A stretch of DNA of 64,000 nucleotides from Ilex aquifolium (GCA_951799425.1 OX637393.1:17689744-17753743); one strand, 5' to 3'; positions 1 to 12,375 are shown, numbered from the stretch's first letter. Notes: generated by a model from the sequence alone, not told the origin. Made by a program: numbers and translations.

Positions 1-119
1 GGCCCTCACCAGTAGGCCTCTTCTAGTTCCCCTCTTATGGGGTCTCATCCCCCTTCTATTCATAAGTAATAAAGCTGCTATTTTTTGTCCCCTTTTTCGA
101 CTACCTTTATTGATTGCTC

Positions 120-945
120 TTTTCCTTGCAGGTAAATCGGGTCCTTTGCCTCTGAGCTCAAATAGAGAGGTTGGAGAGCAACCATTTATTCCACCAAGGA
201 CCTCTCTGAGCTGGTGACAGTTCAATCCCTCTTCGATTGTAAATTGGGTATATTCATGATGAGGAGGTGAAGGCCACCTTTAAGCTGGGGATAGTTTGGA
301 CTAGTAGAGTCCTTAGCCAGACCATTGGGAAGTTAAGGCTTACAAATGCCTCATTCTCCTCTCATTGTAGTTATTTTTTCTCTTGACTCATTTGCCTTTG
401 GTTCAGCTTGCTATCCTTGCTGCCAGTGTCTCTTGTATCACTCTTGGTGAAAAGAAGGCTGATGAGAGCGAGATTGAGGAGTACCACACTGCTATTAAGA
501 AGGCGGAGTCAAGACTGAAAGCACGAGGAAACCAAGAGCACCATAAATGAGCAGATAACCTCTAATAAGAACGAGCTGCAAACGAAGCTCTTCATTTTAG
601 AAGCCAATGCCCTGGAGTCTTTGAATAAAGTTGAGAAGGTCGAGGAGGAGAAGAGAAAGGTTAAGTAGGAGGAAAAAAAAGGTTGAAGAGGAGAAAAAAG
701 AGATCTTGAAGCTGCTAAGGTGTCTGCTATTGCAGAGTACAAAGAATCCCTTGAATTCAAGAATAAGTTCAAGACTCGTGCCAAGGTGGAGTACCCAGAC
801 CTAGATTTCTCCGAATTCTAGTCCAATGATGGCCAATCTTTTGTGGTTGAAGAAGATAAGAAGAAAGAGGATGGAGACGAAACAAGCAGCAAGTCTGAGG
901 TGGAGGCGAGTAGCCAGGCTGATGCTGGCATCATGGCGAACTAGA
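120..945 (+). pseudogene. Decayed C-terminal part of a Tat-type accessory ORF (coiled-coil protein)
   Basis: I see no intact frame. Plus-strand translation gives short protein-like stretches separated by stops: a piece near 190-260, a charged Glu/Lys-rich stretch from about 410 (after a likely TTCAG acceptor) to 560, then a helical Lys/Glu region at 600-790 and an acidic tail at 790-945 with a YPDLDFSEF-like motif. The order (intron, hydrophobic start, long charged coiled coil, acidic tail) matches the last exon of the antisense gene at 26969-29578, whose tail has a comparable YNDLSDLKPYE stretch. I infer a remnant of the same class of Tat accessory gene. The N-terminal part lies outside the window or is lost. 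It has the same strand as the Tat pol fragment at 13824, whereas in the Tat element at 25-36 kb accessory gene and pol are opposite, so the two remnants need not come from one element. Confidence 0.45.
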
Positions 946-1156
946 TGCCATCCTTTTTATGCTTTTACCCCACCCATCTTCTTAGCTGCTCCTAGCTCTC
1001 CTTATTTTTCCTTGTATGTAACTAACTTCTTTCTTGAATGACAAAGTTCTTTGTTTCTTGCAAGTATTTTAATACTTTAGATTGCTTCACTTGCAAAGTA
1101 CTTTTCAACATTTGTGGACCATATTTGGCTTGAATTGAGCTAGGATAAGTCCCTAA
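946..1156. other. Short anonymous segment between Tat remnant and Athila-1 LTR
   Basis: AT-rich sequence with no frame, RNA gene or repeat that I can support. It borders the low-coordinate LTR of Athila-1 but does not provide a target-site duplication matching the other side. Confidence 0.5.
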
Positions 1157-2077
1157 TGTTGCTCCTAAGCGAGTGTAGGCTCAACTCAAGCCTAAATTAT
1201 CGAGGAATTCCCAAGTGTAGGAAATGGTATCGTTTTTGTAACTCGGTCGATTGTCAACGTCATCTTCTCAAGAAAAATGAATGGTTCAAGAGGTGATGGT
1301 TAAAAGAAAATGAAAACCTTGAATTTTGAGAGTTAGTTTGAGAAATTGATTACTTTAAGAAATAACAATTAAAAAAGAAAAATGGTTGATCGGCAGAGAT
1401 CACCTTACCGAGAATAGGCATTTTGACTGAAATTCTTTAACTCACTCGAGATTGTGGTCAAAGGCACTCAAGCGGTAGATATTCATTTAACACCTAATTC
1501 ATAAATAACAAATATGTACTCAAGACAATGGAATAGGTTAAAAGGAAGTCACTTCGATTGTAGTGATTTCAAGAATTACTTGTGCCAAGTCTTAGTTGTT
1601 GAAGGGTAAGCAAGAATATATACAATTCGATAATATTTTCACTTTAAACCATTCAATTAACCCAAATAACTCGACAGTAAACAAGCCCTAGTTTTGAGTC
1701 AAAACCCTCAATTCACGGATGAGACTACTTCATTTGAACAAATTGGTGAACGACTACTCACTCATGACTGAATTAAAATTAAAAGCAATTAAAGGAAGCA
1801 TCATTGTAAATGAAAGCATAAAGACAAGAATTGAAATTGCAAGAAAAGTAAATATCTTGTATTGAAATCGCAGTGAATGTAAATCGTTTGCAGACAAGAA
1901 CCAAGAGTAATTGTGTTGCAAGAATTTAATACTTGAATTGAAACAAAGCTTGTAAAGTAAAAAATGAAGAAAGCTTGAAAGAAGAAGAAGAAAATCTAAA
2001 ACTATAGGAAAGAGAAAAAATAAGAACGTTGAATTGAACGATGGAATAGAGCTCTTCCTTCTCTTGCTAAACTTGGG

Positions 2078-2085
2078 TATTTATA
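2078..2085 (-). promoter_or_regulatory. TATA box in Athila-1 3' LTR
   Basis: Minus strand reads CCTATAAATACCC, a near-consensus plant TATA box. It lies about 105 bases downstream (in transcription direction) of the palindromic cluster at 2191-2337. The partner LTR has CCTATAAAAACCC at 13300-13306. Confidence 0.65.
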
Positions 2086-2190
2086 GGAGGTCTTGTACTA
2101 AAAACCTCCTTTCTATCCACCAATTATAGCCCTCGAAATATTTAGCAGATTGCCTTTCTTAGGAGTCTTGATTACCAAAATTACAGGAAC

Positions 2191-2337
2191 TTACCAGTAG
2201 CAAGTAGAAAACGATATACCGGTAGGACTATTCAATGTTGTCCTCCTACTGGTTGCCTTATTCTCCTACTGGTAGAACCCTTATCTGTCTTCAACCTTAC
2301 CGGTAGAACCAACTTTTGGCCTCCGTTGTACCAGTAG
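2191..2337. repeat. TACCGGTA palindrome cluster in Athila-1 3' LTR
   Basis: Six spaced copies of a palindromic core: TTACCAGTAG (2191), ATACCGGTAG (2216), CTACTGGTTG (2246), CTACTGGTAG (2266), TTACCGGTAG (2297) and GTACCAGTAG (2328). Most deviations from ACCGGT are C-to-T or G-to-A, so an original perfect palindrome decayed by deamination is likely. The same cluster sits at 13412-13579 in the other LTR. Confidence 0.75.
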
Positions 2338-2581
2338 AAAGGATATTTTCTTAATTTTGGTTGTTGTGGCCTTGGCTTCACTCCTAGGCCTCTAAGCTCA
2401 TCTTCCAAGTCCCCTATAGCATTGAAACACATGTAATTCCATGTTCTTACACCAATTCAACTGCAAACACAAAAATTCACTATAAAATACAAAACTCAAC
2501 CAAAACAAAGAAATTAAGTGATTAGCATTATTAAGATGAATGATTATGAGGCCTATAATATGCAATATTATACTCTCATCA

Positions 2582-2592
2582 CACCCTCCAAC
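2582..2592 (-). other. Polypurine tract of Athila-1
   Basis: Minus strand reads GTTGGAGGGTG directly before the LTR start TGATGAG, a typical Athila plus-strand primer site and nearly the same as CGTTGGGGGTG in Athila-2. Confidence 0.75.
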
Positions 2593-2948
2593 TTAGATTT
2601 TGCTAGTCCCCTAGCAAAAAGAGGTAAACAAACATCAAAACTTCCTAACAGTATACTATAAATTCCAAAGTATACTCAATCACATAATCAATACCATCAT
2701 GTTGAAATTCATATGCTTAAAGAATAAATAGCACACAAATGGAATCAAAAGTCTTCATGTATATATCCGCTATGTGCTTTTGGGTACAAAAGAGCAAAAT
2801 CGTAGTAACCATCTACCTAAGGTTCTTCTACTAAGGCTACTACTACCCAAAACAACATCCCTAAGGTTCTATCAGAATCTATACACTAACTAGATAACTA
2901 AAAAGATGAAAAAGAAGAAATAGATAAGTAGAAAGGCAGACCCATTAA

Positions 2949-4214
2949 TTAGTCAGAGGCATCCCCCTCCTTATTATCATTCCCCTCCTTCTCCTCTTCC
3001 TCCTCCTCCTCAGTAGTGCTCTTCATGACCATTCTGAGAGGTGTGGTAGAAATGGGAGTGGAACGTGGTCCAGGAGTGGGTGTAGGAGTAGGAGTAGGAG
3101 TAGAAACAGGTGTTGTCATCTCTCTTGGAATTGCCTCCCTGGGGAAAACAAGGTTAAATAGCCTCCTCAGCATCCCAATGCACATGTCCACCTTAGACTT
3201 AATCCTCTCTTGGGCTATGCTAGCAGTCCTCCCTTCATTGTTATTGCCACCCAGTCTTTCCTTTAACTTTAACACCCTTTGATTCATAGTGGCACGAGAG
3301 ATAGGGATAGTCTCTGTAGTAGCTTCAGTAGTAGTGGGGGGAGTGGCCTTGTTCTTACTTTTTGAACCACTAGCCCTTGACATAGTCGAGCTCTTCCTCT
3401 CCCCCGCACTGTTGATGGGGCCTAGCTCAAGAGATTTCATAGTGTTGGATGCCAACTTCTTCATCCCAACTTTTAGGAAAAGCTGGGTAATCATACTACC
3501 GAAGGGCATGTTCCCCTTCGGCCTGCTCGTGGTGTAGTAATCTCTCAACATGGCCCAAATCATCAAGGCGACCTCGATCCTTGACCCTGACATAAACTCG
3601 TAAATTAGTACCACCTTTTGCATGCCTGGCTACTTCTCATAGACATTATAGTAGAGGATCTTATTGAGCAAATGGTAGTCCCCATCAAAACGGCCGTGTA
3701 AAAAAGTACCTTTGAAGTCCTCGGGGTTCCCGTACATCTCCTTAACATACTCAGTGGGGTCTTTGGCTGTGAAAGTGACATGGGGGCAGTCAATCTCAGT
3801 GGGATTCGGCCTCTAAAAGCTCAAGTATTCAATTATTGAGGTCGGAATAACATCAATCACCTTACACCAGACCTTAGTCCTCAACAACATCTAGTCCACC
3901 TTTACTAAACTCAAACCCAAATAAAACTCATGGCATAATGACAAAATATAACCTTTAATGGGCTTAAAGAAATTCTCCAACCCTTTATCAATGATAGCTT
4001 GGACTACCGAAGTTTTACCAAGGTTGTCCGCATCCACCATCCACTCACACATCACCCCTCGTTTCCCAATTGTCTCTTTATACCCAGATTTCTTGGGCTT
4101 CTTGGCCACTTTAGTCAGAGGAGGGACATCCTCTTCCTCCTCAGAACCCGACTCAATTACCAACTTCCTCTTCCCTTTTTCCTTTCTTGATGCCCGCTTC
4201 GATGGTGAATCCAT
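2949..4214 (-). pseudogene. Athila-1 accessory ORF after pol (putative plant transposon protein type), broken
   Basis: Reading starts at 4214 with MDSPSKRASRKEKGKRK, followed by a Glu-rich acidic run and basic nuclear-signal-like clusters, then KTSVVQAIIDKGLENFF and CHEFYLGL, which resemble the conserved core of the putative plant transposon protein family (Transposase_32, Pfam PF20167). The frame is interrupted by stops near 3890, 3805 and 3630 and ends at 2949 after a Thr/Pro repeat and a Glu/Asp-rich tail. Its biochemical role is unknown; such ORFs are found after pol in Athila elements and were earlier called env-like. It has the same orientation as pol and ends only 357 bases from the PPT, unlike in Athila-2, where a 1.7 kb spacer follows. 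A palindromic cluster at 4568-4611 precedes it. Similarity is judged by eye. Confidence 0.65.
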
Positions 4215-4567
4215 GCCCTTAGCCTACTGTGTAGCCTTGGCCTGGGGTGTCTTTTGGTCACCCATTGTCCTGGCCATGCCTACCAAGATCAGAGAGGTCA
4301 TAGAGATGAAGAAAAACCATACTAGGAGTGTGACCCCAAAAGACTTCATCAAAAAAGGGTGTTGAAGACAAGAATTTTCTTGGAGCCATTTTCACAATCC
4401 AAAATCAAAGCAAGAAGCAAAGGTGATTTAACAAATTTGAGGGGTTAGGGAGGTTAACCTAGTATTTTCAGAACCTAGGGAGAATTTGTAGAGGATGGGT
4501 CTTAAGGGTTTGAGTGAATGGAGTGATTTTCTACCAAAATAAACTTTTTTATTTTTTTCGCATCGAA

Positions 4568-4611
4568 TAGGAACCTACTGGCAGGAATCAACTTTCGACC
4601 TATCAGTATCT
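4568..4611. repeat. Second palindromic cluster of Athila-1, upstream of the accessory ORF
   Basis: CCTACTGGCAGG and ACCTATCAGTATC are decayed versions of the palindrome in the LTR clusters. They lie about 350 bases upstream (minus sense) of the ORF start at 4214, with an AT-rich TATA-like stretch between 4535 and 4556. Athila-2 has the same arrangement with a clearer TATA box. Confidence 0.5.
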
Positions 4612-6669
4612 GAGTTTAGAATTTCAAAAGTTTTCCCTATTTTTTTTCTTTTTCTGAATTAATTAAAAACAAAACTAATTAACTCTAAATCCTAAACTCA
4701 AAATTTATCCAATTAAATCCTTAATCGTATTCCAACGTGCCATAAATTCTCAAGTATATGCAATGCAATTTATGATACAAAATAAAAAATATAATGCTAA
4801 AGAATTTAAAGCATAACAAAAAATCTAATGAAATGAAAAATTAAAGGCAACATTAGAAATACAAAACCATTTTCATTGGTAACATGAATGCATTTAGCCT
4901 ATGCACTAAGCCTTTAAAACTCTAGGTTTTCCCTAGTGGATGAGTGTTGCCTCGTGAAGGTTTCAAGAGAAGATACCTACAAACTTCAAATTTGTCTATC
5001 TGGCTTTCAACTTATTAGTTCTTAATCACCATGAAATCAAGGACATACCCTATCTATCCAAACTAATCAACACGCGGTTTTTTTAAGGGCTTCAAGGTTA
5101 TGCAAGAATATTCACAATCATGTTAATACTCAAAACCTGTGTGTGTGTGATATGATCATGCAACTCAAGAGATTCATCAACCCAGATTCATCTTTCTATT
5201 AGCAATCAAAGGCTAGTTTCAATGCCCAAACTCACTAAGGTTTTCACACTCAAAAAAGAATTTCTCTGATTATAATGACTGTTTCACTCATACGTATATG
5301 TGAGGATCGAATTTATGAAATCAAGACAAATTGTTACTCACATATTTCTCAAAAATGAAGTGCATAAGTTAAATGGAACGACCTTGGCATAATCTTATGA
5401 AAGGAATATTAAGAGACATATAAGTAATATAGTTGGCAGATTTCATAGACATTAAAGCTTACACACTCAATCATACCTTCTAAAATCAAATAGGACTTTT
5501 CTATGGTTGTAATGGGGCCTTGGGTGAAGGTTTAAGAAATGGAGGATTTAAGGATTCAAAACGAGTTATCGCATAGAAAATTTTGATATTCAACAGACAC
5601 TTAACTTTTTTTATTTTTATTTTATAATAGCATATCAGCTCATATCCCTCGTTCTTCCTTCACAAGCCTTTGGCTTTCTCATTTTTCAACATTTTTTTTT
5701 CAATTCCAGCTCATTTTGCAAAAATTTTCCTTCTTTCATTTTTCATCATCTTTCTTTTCATTTATTCATGATTGAACATTTCACCTCAAATCCTTGCACA
5801 TATTAAATAAACACACATCTAGGGATAACCAACGTAAGATATATACTTATATGCTCGGCTTGATTATTAATTGGGGTAAATAAGTGAAAACTCATCATGG
5901 CTCAATCATGAATATGGAGATAATGAATTGAAAGAACCGGTTTATGGCTCAAATAAAATTCAAAGACAGTCTAGAATCCTCTTTTATAAACTATGGAGAA
6001 GTGGTGCCTTGTTATTGTGATATAGCCAACTAATTACTTTTATGCTCTTAACCAAAACTAAAATGATGAGATTATTGAGAACAATGGATTAACAGTGAAT
6101 ATCATTAGAGTAAATGAATTATACCCCTCAAACCATGATAAGCACAATACTCACGGGGTTAATATATGCATCTCTACTATGGATGTCAAGTTTTTTCACA
6201 ACATGAATCTAATCTCATAAATTTTAATAGAAGTTACATGCTCATTATGAACAAAGTTTGGGTTTCTAATACAAACATTACTATGATATTCAAGCATAGA
6301 CTACAAGTCTCTAGAGTACAACATATAACCAATTTGGGTATCACAACTCTTAAAAACAACAAGTATCATTCAAATAGACATATTTTTTCAAAAAAATTCA
6401 AATTTTTTTCACTAAAACTACAAAGAATACTAAAATAAACAGGAATAGAAGCAAAACCATGGTGTAACCCTCACCCTGTCTTGAAATCTACATTGTCCTC
6501 AATGCAACAAATATAATGCAATGAATAATAAAAAGATAAGGCTAAGAGAACACCTGAATGAAGCTCCTAAACAAAACTAAAAGAACAAAAGAACAAATTA
6601 GCAATAAAAGAAAATCACAACACTATCTAAAAAGAAAAGAAGAAGTTATCTAACTAAACTAATGTTTTG
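4612..6669 (-). other. Athila-1 non-coding spacer between integrase and accessory ORF
   Basis: There is no supportable frame in either strand. A block at about 4862-4991 is homologous (inverted) to 48940-49060 of Athila-2 and similar to 56830-57000. In those two places the block lies next to the 3' LTR, but here it lies upstream of the accessory ORF. The rest is AT-rich with polypyrimidine patches. Confidence 0.6.
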
Positions 6670-7965
6670 TACAATGGTTATTCATTACACAGATGGATGG
6701 TCCTAATAAACAGAATCAACCAGCTCCTCTACAGTCTCCTTTATTGAGAAACCCTCCAGGAATGACTTCATTTGTTGGCCATTGATCTTAAAAGTTTGAC
6801 CATTCTAAGGGTTTTCAACCTCTACTACACCATGAGGGTAGACCATACAGACCACAAAAGGATCGGCCCAACGGGAGCAAATTTTTCTGGGAAAGAGGTG
6901 AAGTCGAGAGTTGTATAAGGGTACCCTTTGTCCCGACTCAAAATTCTTTCTCAAAATCGACTAATAATGAAAAACCTTGTTCCTTTCCTTATAAATACGG
7001 GTACTATCATACACATCTCTACGGATTTCCCCTAACTAATTCAATTTCAATTTTCTTTGATTACCAGCTAGACCTAAATTGAAATTAAGGGTCTTGATGG
7101 CCAAATAAGCTCGATGCTCCATCTCAACTGGCAAGTGACATGCTCTTCCATAGACCAACCAATGGGAAGATATACCTAAATTTGTCTTATATGTCATACA
7201 ATATGCCCACAAAGCATCAGTCAACCGAAGTGACTAATCATTTTGATTAGGGTTACCTATTTTTACTAAGATATGCTTAATCTCCCTATTAGCCAACTCG
7301 ACTTGGCCATTGGTTTGTGGATGGTTGGCAATAGAGACCTTATGTATAATGCCATATTTATGCATAAGGGAAGCAAATAGGCATTTACAAACGACCATCA
7401 CTAATACTTGCCCTAGGCATTCCAAATCTAGACAGAATGTGTTCTTTAAGAAATTTGATCACAACCCTGTGATCATTAGTCCTAGTTGGGATAACCTCTA
7501 CCCATTTAGACACATAATCCACATCTAGTAAATATAAAAATAACTAAAAGAAACTGGGAAGGGACCCATAAAATCAATGCCCCAACAATCAAACACCTCT
7601 ATCACAAGGATGGGGGTATAGGGCATCATATTCTGATGAGTCACACTACATAACCTTTGGCAACGCTCACAACTCTTACAAAATTGGTAGCAATCTTTGA
7701 AAAGGGTTGACCGATAAAAGCCACACTGCAAGATCTTAGCTGAAGTCTTCTTGGAGGAGAAGTGACCTTCACATGCTTCTAAATGCAAAAAGAAATAATT
7801 TGCTACTGTTTATCATCTAACACACATCTCCTCATTACCTGATTAGGGAAATGCTTGAATAAGTAGGGATTATCAAAATATAAATTTTTTACTTTTACCA
7901 AAAAAATTATTTTCTCCTGAAGACTCCAACGCACCGGTAATTGCCCTGTAACAAGAAAATTAATT
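6670..7965 (-). pseudogene. Athila-1 integrase domain, broken
   Basis: The zinc-binding part is visible at 7525-7788 (CEGHFSSKKTSAK, then CKSCERCQR) and runs into WGIDFMGPFPVS of the catalytic core. The second core part at 7234-7425 has HPQTNGQVELANREIKH, with the catalytic Glu context. The piece at 7036-7224 holds the Athila hallmark ACHLPVEMEHRAY, and about 6680-6920 keeps the C-terminal [11 protein letters not shown] and VEVENP motifs. Pieces lie in different frames or are split by stops, so no working integrase is made. It would have inserted the cDNA copy into chromosomal DNA. Confidence 0.8.
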
Positions 7966-7976
7966 ATGTCAACATA

Positions 7977-8760
7977 CTAGAGAATAATCGTGTTAACTGC
8001 AAATAAGTGCTCATCGGGGAAAGTGTTAGGTATTGGAATGTGCTCATTTGTTTCATCACAAACAAGGTGTGACAAATGGTCAGCTACCATGTTTTTAACT
8101 CCCTTATTGTCTTTGATAATCAAATAGAATTCCTGAAGGAAGCGGATCCACCTAATAAGCCTTGGCTTTGCATTCTTCTTAGATAACAAATACTTCAAAG
8201 TAGCATGATCAATATAAACAATAATAGGTGAACCAATGATGTATGACCTAAACTTATTAAGAGCAAAAACCACAGCTAATAATTATTTTTCAGTTGTCGT
8301 GTAATTCATTTGAGCTTTATTCAATGTTTTGATAGCATAGTAGATGACATGGGGTTTTTCTTCTTGTCGTTGGCTTAGCACAACTCTCACTATGTAGTCA
8401 CTAGCGTCGCACATGAGCTCAAATGAAAGTTTCTTATTGGGTGGTTCCATAATTGGAGGTGTTATCAACATGTTTTTTAACTTTTTAAATGCTACCTTGC
8501 AACCTTGCGGCCACTCAAAAGGAACATCCTTGGCCAAAAGGTTGTATAAAGGTCGTGACAAAGCACTGAAATCATTTATGAACCATTGATAAAAGTTGGT
8601 GTGTCCAAGAAGAAACCTAACATCTTTTACACATTTAGGGGTATGGAGATTTGAAATTAATTCAACTTTGGATTTTTCTACCTTTATTCCCTGCTTTGAC
8701 ACTATGTGTCCCAACACAATACCCTAAGTGACCATAAAAAAATGACACTTTCTCAGTTAA
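7977..8760 (-). pseudogene. Athila-1 RT thumb/connection and RNase H, broken
   Basis: Two adjoining frames, 8283-8717 and 7977-8273, are separated by one stop between YTTTEK and [11 protein letters not shown]. The first carries the post-RT connection (LGHIVSKQGIKVEK, CVKDVRFLLGH) and the RNase H start MCDASDYIV. The second carries [13 protein letters not shown] and the C-terminal [15 protein letters not shown] plus VADHLSHL. RNase H would degrade the RNA strand during reverse transcription. Athila-2 has lost much of this stretch by an in-frame deletion, so this copy shows the ancestral layout. Confidence 0.8.
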
Positions 8761-8782
8761 GCACCAGATTTTTCTCCTCACA

Positions 8783-9475
8783 TCAGACTAAAAGCTTTTC
8801 TAAAATTTCCAAGCATCCCTCAAAAGAATCACCAAACACAGAGAAGTCGTCCATGAACACCTCCACAATTTTTTCTACCATATCACTAAAGACACCCATG
8901 ATACATCGTTGGAAGGTATCCGGGGCATTACATAGCCCAAATGGCATCCTTCGATAAGCAAAAGTTCCAAAAGAGATAGTGAAATTTGTTTTCTCTTGGT
9001 CCTCCAGGGCAATCTCAATCTGGTTATATCTGAAATACCCATGAAGGAAACAATATAATAAATGACCCGCTACTTGCTCCAAGACCTGATCAATCATTGT
9101 AAGCGAAAAGTGGTCTTTAAGAGTACACGCATTTAGCTTCCTATAATCTATACACACCCTCCACCTACTGACCACCCGAGTGGAAATCAATTCATTATTT
9201 TCATTAGCTAGCATAGTCAACCCTGACTTTTTAGGTACCACTTGTGTGGGATTTACCCATTTACAGTCAGCAATTAGGTAAATGATTCCCACATCTAGTA
9301 GCTTCAAGACTTCAGATCTAATCACATATTTCATGATTGGGTTCAACCTACATTGTGGTTGTCGAGATGGCTTGGTTTCCTCTACCAAATAAATTTGGTG
9401 TGTACAAATAAGAAGACTAATCCTCTTTAATTTAGCTATGGTCCAACCTATTGCTCCTTTATGAGCCCTCAACAC
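8783..9475 (-). pseudogene. Athila-1 reverse transcriptase core, catalytic motif A damaged
   Basis: This 230-codon open stretch covers the RT fingers and palm: WRVCIDYRKLNACT, MPFGLCNAPDTFQRC and FMDDFSVFGDSF (intact motif C). Motif A, usually FLDGYSGYNQI in this lineage, reads FLHGYFRYNQI, so the metal-binding Asp is His. This alone should abolish polymerase activity. The frame breaks again at the RT/connection border near 8720-8783 and upstream at 9476-9493. Confidence 0.85.
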
Positions 9476-9493
9476 TCTCGAAAACCTTTCTTC

Positions 9494-11016
9494 TTATTTT
9501 GGTTCTAAAGATGTGCCAATCACCACATGGTAAGTCTCCGCACTACCTAAGTATGCATATTTAAGTGTGGAAGGTAGTGGCTTCAATTCTAGCTTAGGTG
9601 GGTGAATAACATATGGAATATTTTTCTCTATTGGCAGAAGTTCTTCAAACTTAGATAACCAGTTACCTATTTCACAGACTTCTTCTACATCTTGGTTTTC
9701 TTCTAAATGAACTTCCTCTGCATGATAATTACAAGAATCAGTTACCTGTTGTTCTTCAATGACATCAATCATTTGGACTTCATGAGACTTTACATTATAA
9801 GACAACTGCTTTCTAATGTTAAACATGTTCAACTCCATCTTTATGTTATCGAAGGTGAACTCCATGATTCTATTCCTGCAATTGATAACAACATTAGATG
9901 TAGCAAAGAATGGTCTTCCTAAAATTACCAGAATTTGAGAAGAATGGTCAGCAACAGGTGCAGTGTCTAATACTATAAAATCGATGGGAAAGTAGAACCT
10001 ATCTACTTGAACCAAGACATCTTCCACGACACATTTCGGTATTTTCACACTCCGGTCTGCTAACTGGAGAGTAATTGAAGTGGGTTTCAATTCTCCAGGC
10101 CCAACTGCTAGTAGACCGAAAATGGCAGTAGATTCACACTCGTACCTAAATCTAATAGTGCTTGCTTAACCTAGCAGTCCCCAATGGTAATAGTAATGGT
10201 GGGACAACTGGGATCTTTGTACTTGGGTAGAGTGTTGGTTTAGAGAGTAGTACTTACCTGCTCCGTCAAGAACACCTTTTTATGAGCATGTAACTTCCTC
10301 TTGATAGTGCTCAAATATTTTAAAAACTTAGCATATGAAGGCACTTGTTGGATTGCATCAAGGAGAGAAATATTGAATTTTACCTGCTTGAATAAATTAA
10401 GAATTTCAGCTTGGTTGACTTGCTTTGCAGGCATTTTCAAACGGTGACAATAGGGAGTAGGAATGGGATAAACAACCTCATCAGACTCTACAACCTTGGG
10501 TAGCTCAAGTGACCTACTATCCTTGGGATTGCCCTGAATCTCTTTTTTTATAGGCTTAGAGTCTCTAGGTGGGATAGTTTTTTCGACTTCCTTACCACTT
10601 CGAAGAGTGGTTATGGACTTGAGTTGCTCCTCATTACGTCATTACTTGTGATATTAGAAATATCAATCCCATGTTGACCCTTGAGATTGTCTTGGGGTTG
10701 TGTAGGTCCCATTTTTTCTTTTCTTGTTGCATTATCCCCATGGTGTTGGTCAACTTGGTCATTTGAGACCTAATGTCATTAAGAGCTTGATTAGTTTGGT
10801 TGTTCATTGTGTTATGGCTTTGAATGAACTAATAGTGAACATCCTCAATGTTTCTCTTGTGAAGAGGCTGGTATGGTGGTACGCTGGCTTGCCCTTGGGG
10901 AGCAAACCTTTTGGAGACAGGTTCTGAACAAACCCTTGTGGTGGTGGGTTCAAAGATCGGTTACTTGTAGACTGAATAGGACCGGACACTAGTTGACTTG
11001 AAGGGATATAAGGCAT
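9494..11016 (-). pseudogene. Athila-1 protease and gag-pol linker, broken
   Basis: The 9494-10090 stretch carries the Athila segment that follows the aspartic-protease active site: LQLADRSVKIPKCVVEDVLV, VDRFYFPIDFIVLD and ILGRPFF. The active-site region itself, expected at about 10090-10180, is interrupted. At 10240-10440 a linker piece (NLFKQVKFNISLLDAIQQVPSYAKFLK) matches the corresponding Athila-2 piece at about 41980-42060. The stretch 10441-11016 is a poorly conserved linker with stops. The protease would cut the Gag-Pol polyprotein. Confidence 0.7.
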
Positions 11017-11028
11017 AGAGGTGGAAGG

Positions 11029-12197
11029 TTAAGCAGTTGTGTCATTCCTCCAACTAAAATTCGAGTGGCTATGCCATCCTTGATTATATGTATTGGAGTA
11101 GGGGCAATTTTGTTGCCTTGTCTGGTTAAAGGCATTCACCTGCTTGTGGAGGACCTCTATATAAATTGTTAAGGTCGGGTAATCTTTTACAGAATGCTCA
11201 ACCAACTCGCATAAAGAACAGAGTTCCTCTTTAGGCACATTTACCTCATTCACCTTCCTTACCTCTAAATTCTTTACTTTCCTAAACAAATGAGCAATCT
11301 TGGCAAACAACTCATCTTGCTCTCTCAAAGAATATTTTTCATCCCAACAAACTGGGATGGAGTAGATTGCTTCAATTGTTTAACGGGATTATAAATATCC
11401 CAAGATTAGGCTTTCTCTACTGAATTATCGAAATAGTCTAATGCTTCCTTGGGCTCTTTACTCAAAAAATTGACATTACACATCATGTCGATGAACTGAC
11501 GATGAGCTGGTGTGATTACGTCATAAAAGAAACTCACTAGTTACCATGGTTCAAAGGCATGACGTGGTAAAACATTCAAGAGATCTTTCAACCTCTCCTA
11601 CCAATCATAGAACTGTTCATTTTTTTTTTCAGAAAATTTTTGTAATTGCTTTTTCAAAGTATTTATTCTATGAACGGGGTAGAATTTCTTAAGGAACTAT
11701 TTTTCTAAGTCATCCCAAGTAGTCATAGTTCGGGGCTTTAGAGAGTTGAGCCAAGTTTTCACTTTGTCTTTCAATGAGAATGGGAATAGTTTCATTCTTG
11801 CTACTTCTTCGCTTATATTTTGTTTGAGGAATGTGCTAAGTACCTCTTCAAACTCCTTGATATGAAGGTAGGGGTTTTCCCTCTCTACCCCATGGAATTG
11901 GGGAAGTAGTTGGAGCATCCCAGGTTTTACAATAAAATTTTGTGCTTGCAGCGGTAAAAGTATGCATGAAGGTGCAAAAGAGCAAGTAGGTTGAAGATAA
12001 TCTCTCATCGTCCTCACAGAAGGAACTGACGGAAGATTATTTCCAACGTTCCCATTATTAGGTCAGGGGGGAGCTAGGGGAAAGTTGTGGCCCTAGTTCC
12101 CCATATTTTGTGGACTCTTATTGCTAATTCCGTCCATCTCAACAGTGTGTGGGCTCAGTCTTACGAATCTATTATGCAATGTGTCTCTTACCCTCAT
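11029..12197 (-). pseudogene. Athila-1 gag, broken; zinc knuckle last Cys replaced by Tyr
   Basis: The start at 12197 (MRVRDTLHNR) fits the Athila gag beginning. A capsid-like stretch at 11697-12017 has PYLHIKEFEEV and KLFPFSLKDKVKTWLNSL. A TAG follows LEK at about 11697, where a residue before FLKKFYP is expected. Further pieces at 11350-11690 are out of frame. The part at 11029-11328 holds a CX2CX4H zinc-knuckle start (CSLCELVEH), but the last Cys is Tyr (KDYP instead of xxCP). Gag would form the particle and bind the RNA; with stops and a damaged knuckle this copy cannot. Confidence 0.75.
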
Positions 12198-12357
12198 ACA
12201 AAAGAAAAACAAATAAATAAAAACAACCAATGCATAAAAACCAAAAAAGAAACGACAAATTAAAAGTAAAATACAACGAATAATGCACCTGAGCTCGTGA
12301 ATTTAATCACGAGATACCTTGGCGATCTCCGAATCACCCTTGAATCAAAAACCATTT

Positions 12358-12375
12358 TCCCTGACAACGACGCAA
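12358..12375 (-). other. Primer-binding site of Athila-1 (tRNA-Asp type)
   Basis: Minus strand TTGCGTCGTTGTCAGGGA matches 14 of 18 bases of the tRNA-Asp complement TGGCGCCGTTGCCGGGGA used by Athila elements. It begins five bases after the 5' LTR end. Confidence 0.7.

Larger units (their letters stand above)
1157..2581 (-). repeat. Athila-1 3' LTR
   Basis: This matches 12380-13823 over almost its whole length, ending on the plus strand in CTCATCA (minus TGATGAG), a proper TG start. The other end is less certain: TGTTGCTCC at 1157 can be aligned to TGCTTGCTC at 12380 only with a small insertion. Inside are a minus-strand TATA box and a palindromic repeat cluster. Many differences from the other LTR indicate an old insertion. 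Confidence 0.85.

Noticed and set aside
3016-3537. Plus-strand frames rich in Val/Gly and Leu opposite the Athila-1 accessory ORF.
   Set aside because: Shadow frames of the Thr/Pro and charged repeats of the minus-strand ORF.
6166-6438. A 90-residue plus-strand frame in the Athila-1 spacer.
   Set aside because: AT-rich composition, no recognisable motif, opposite to the element; regarded as chance.
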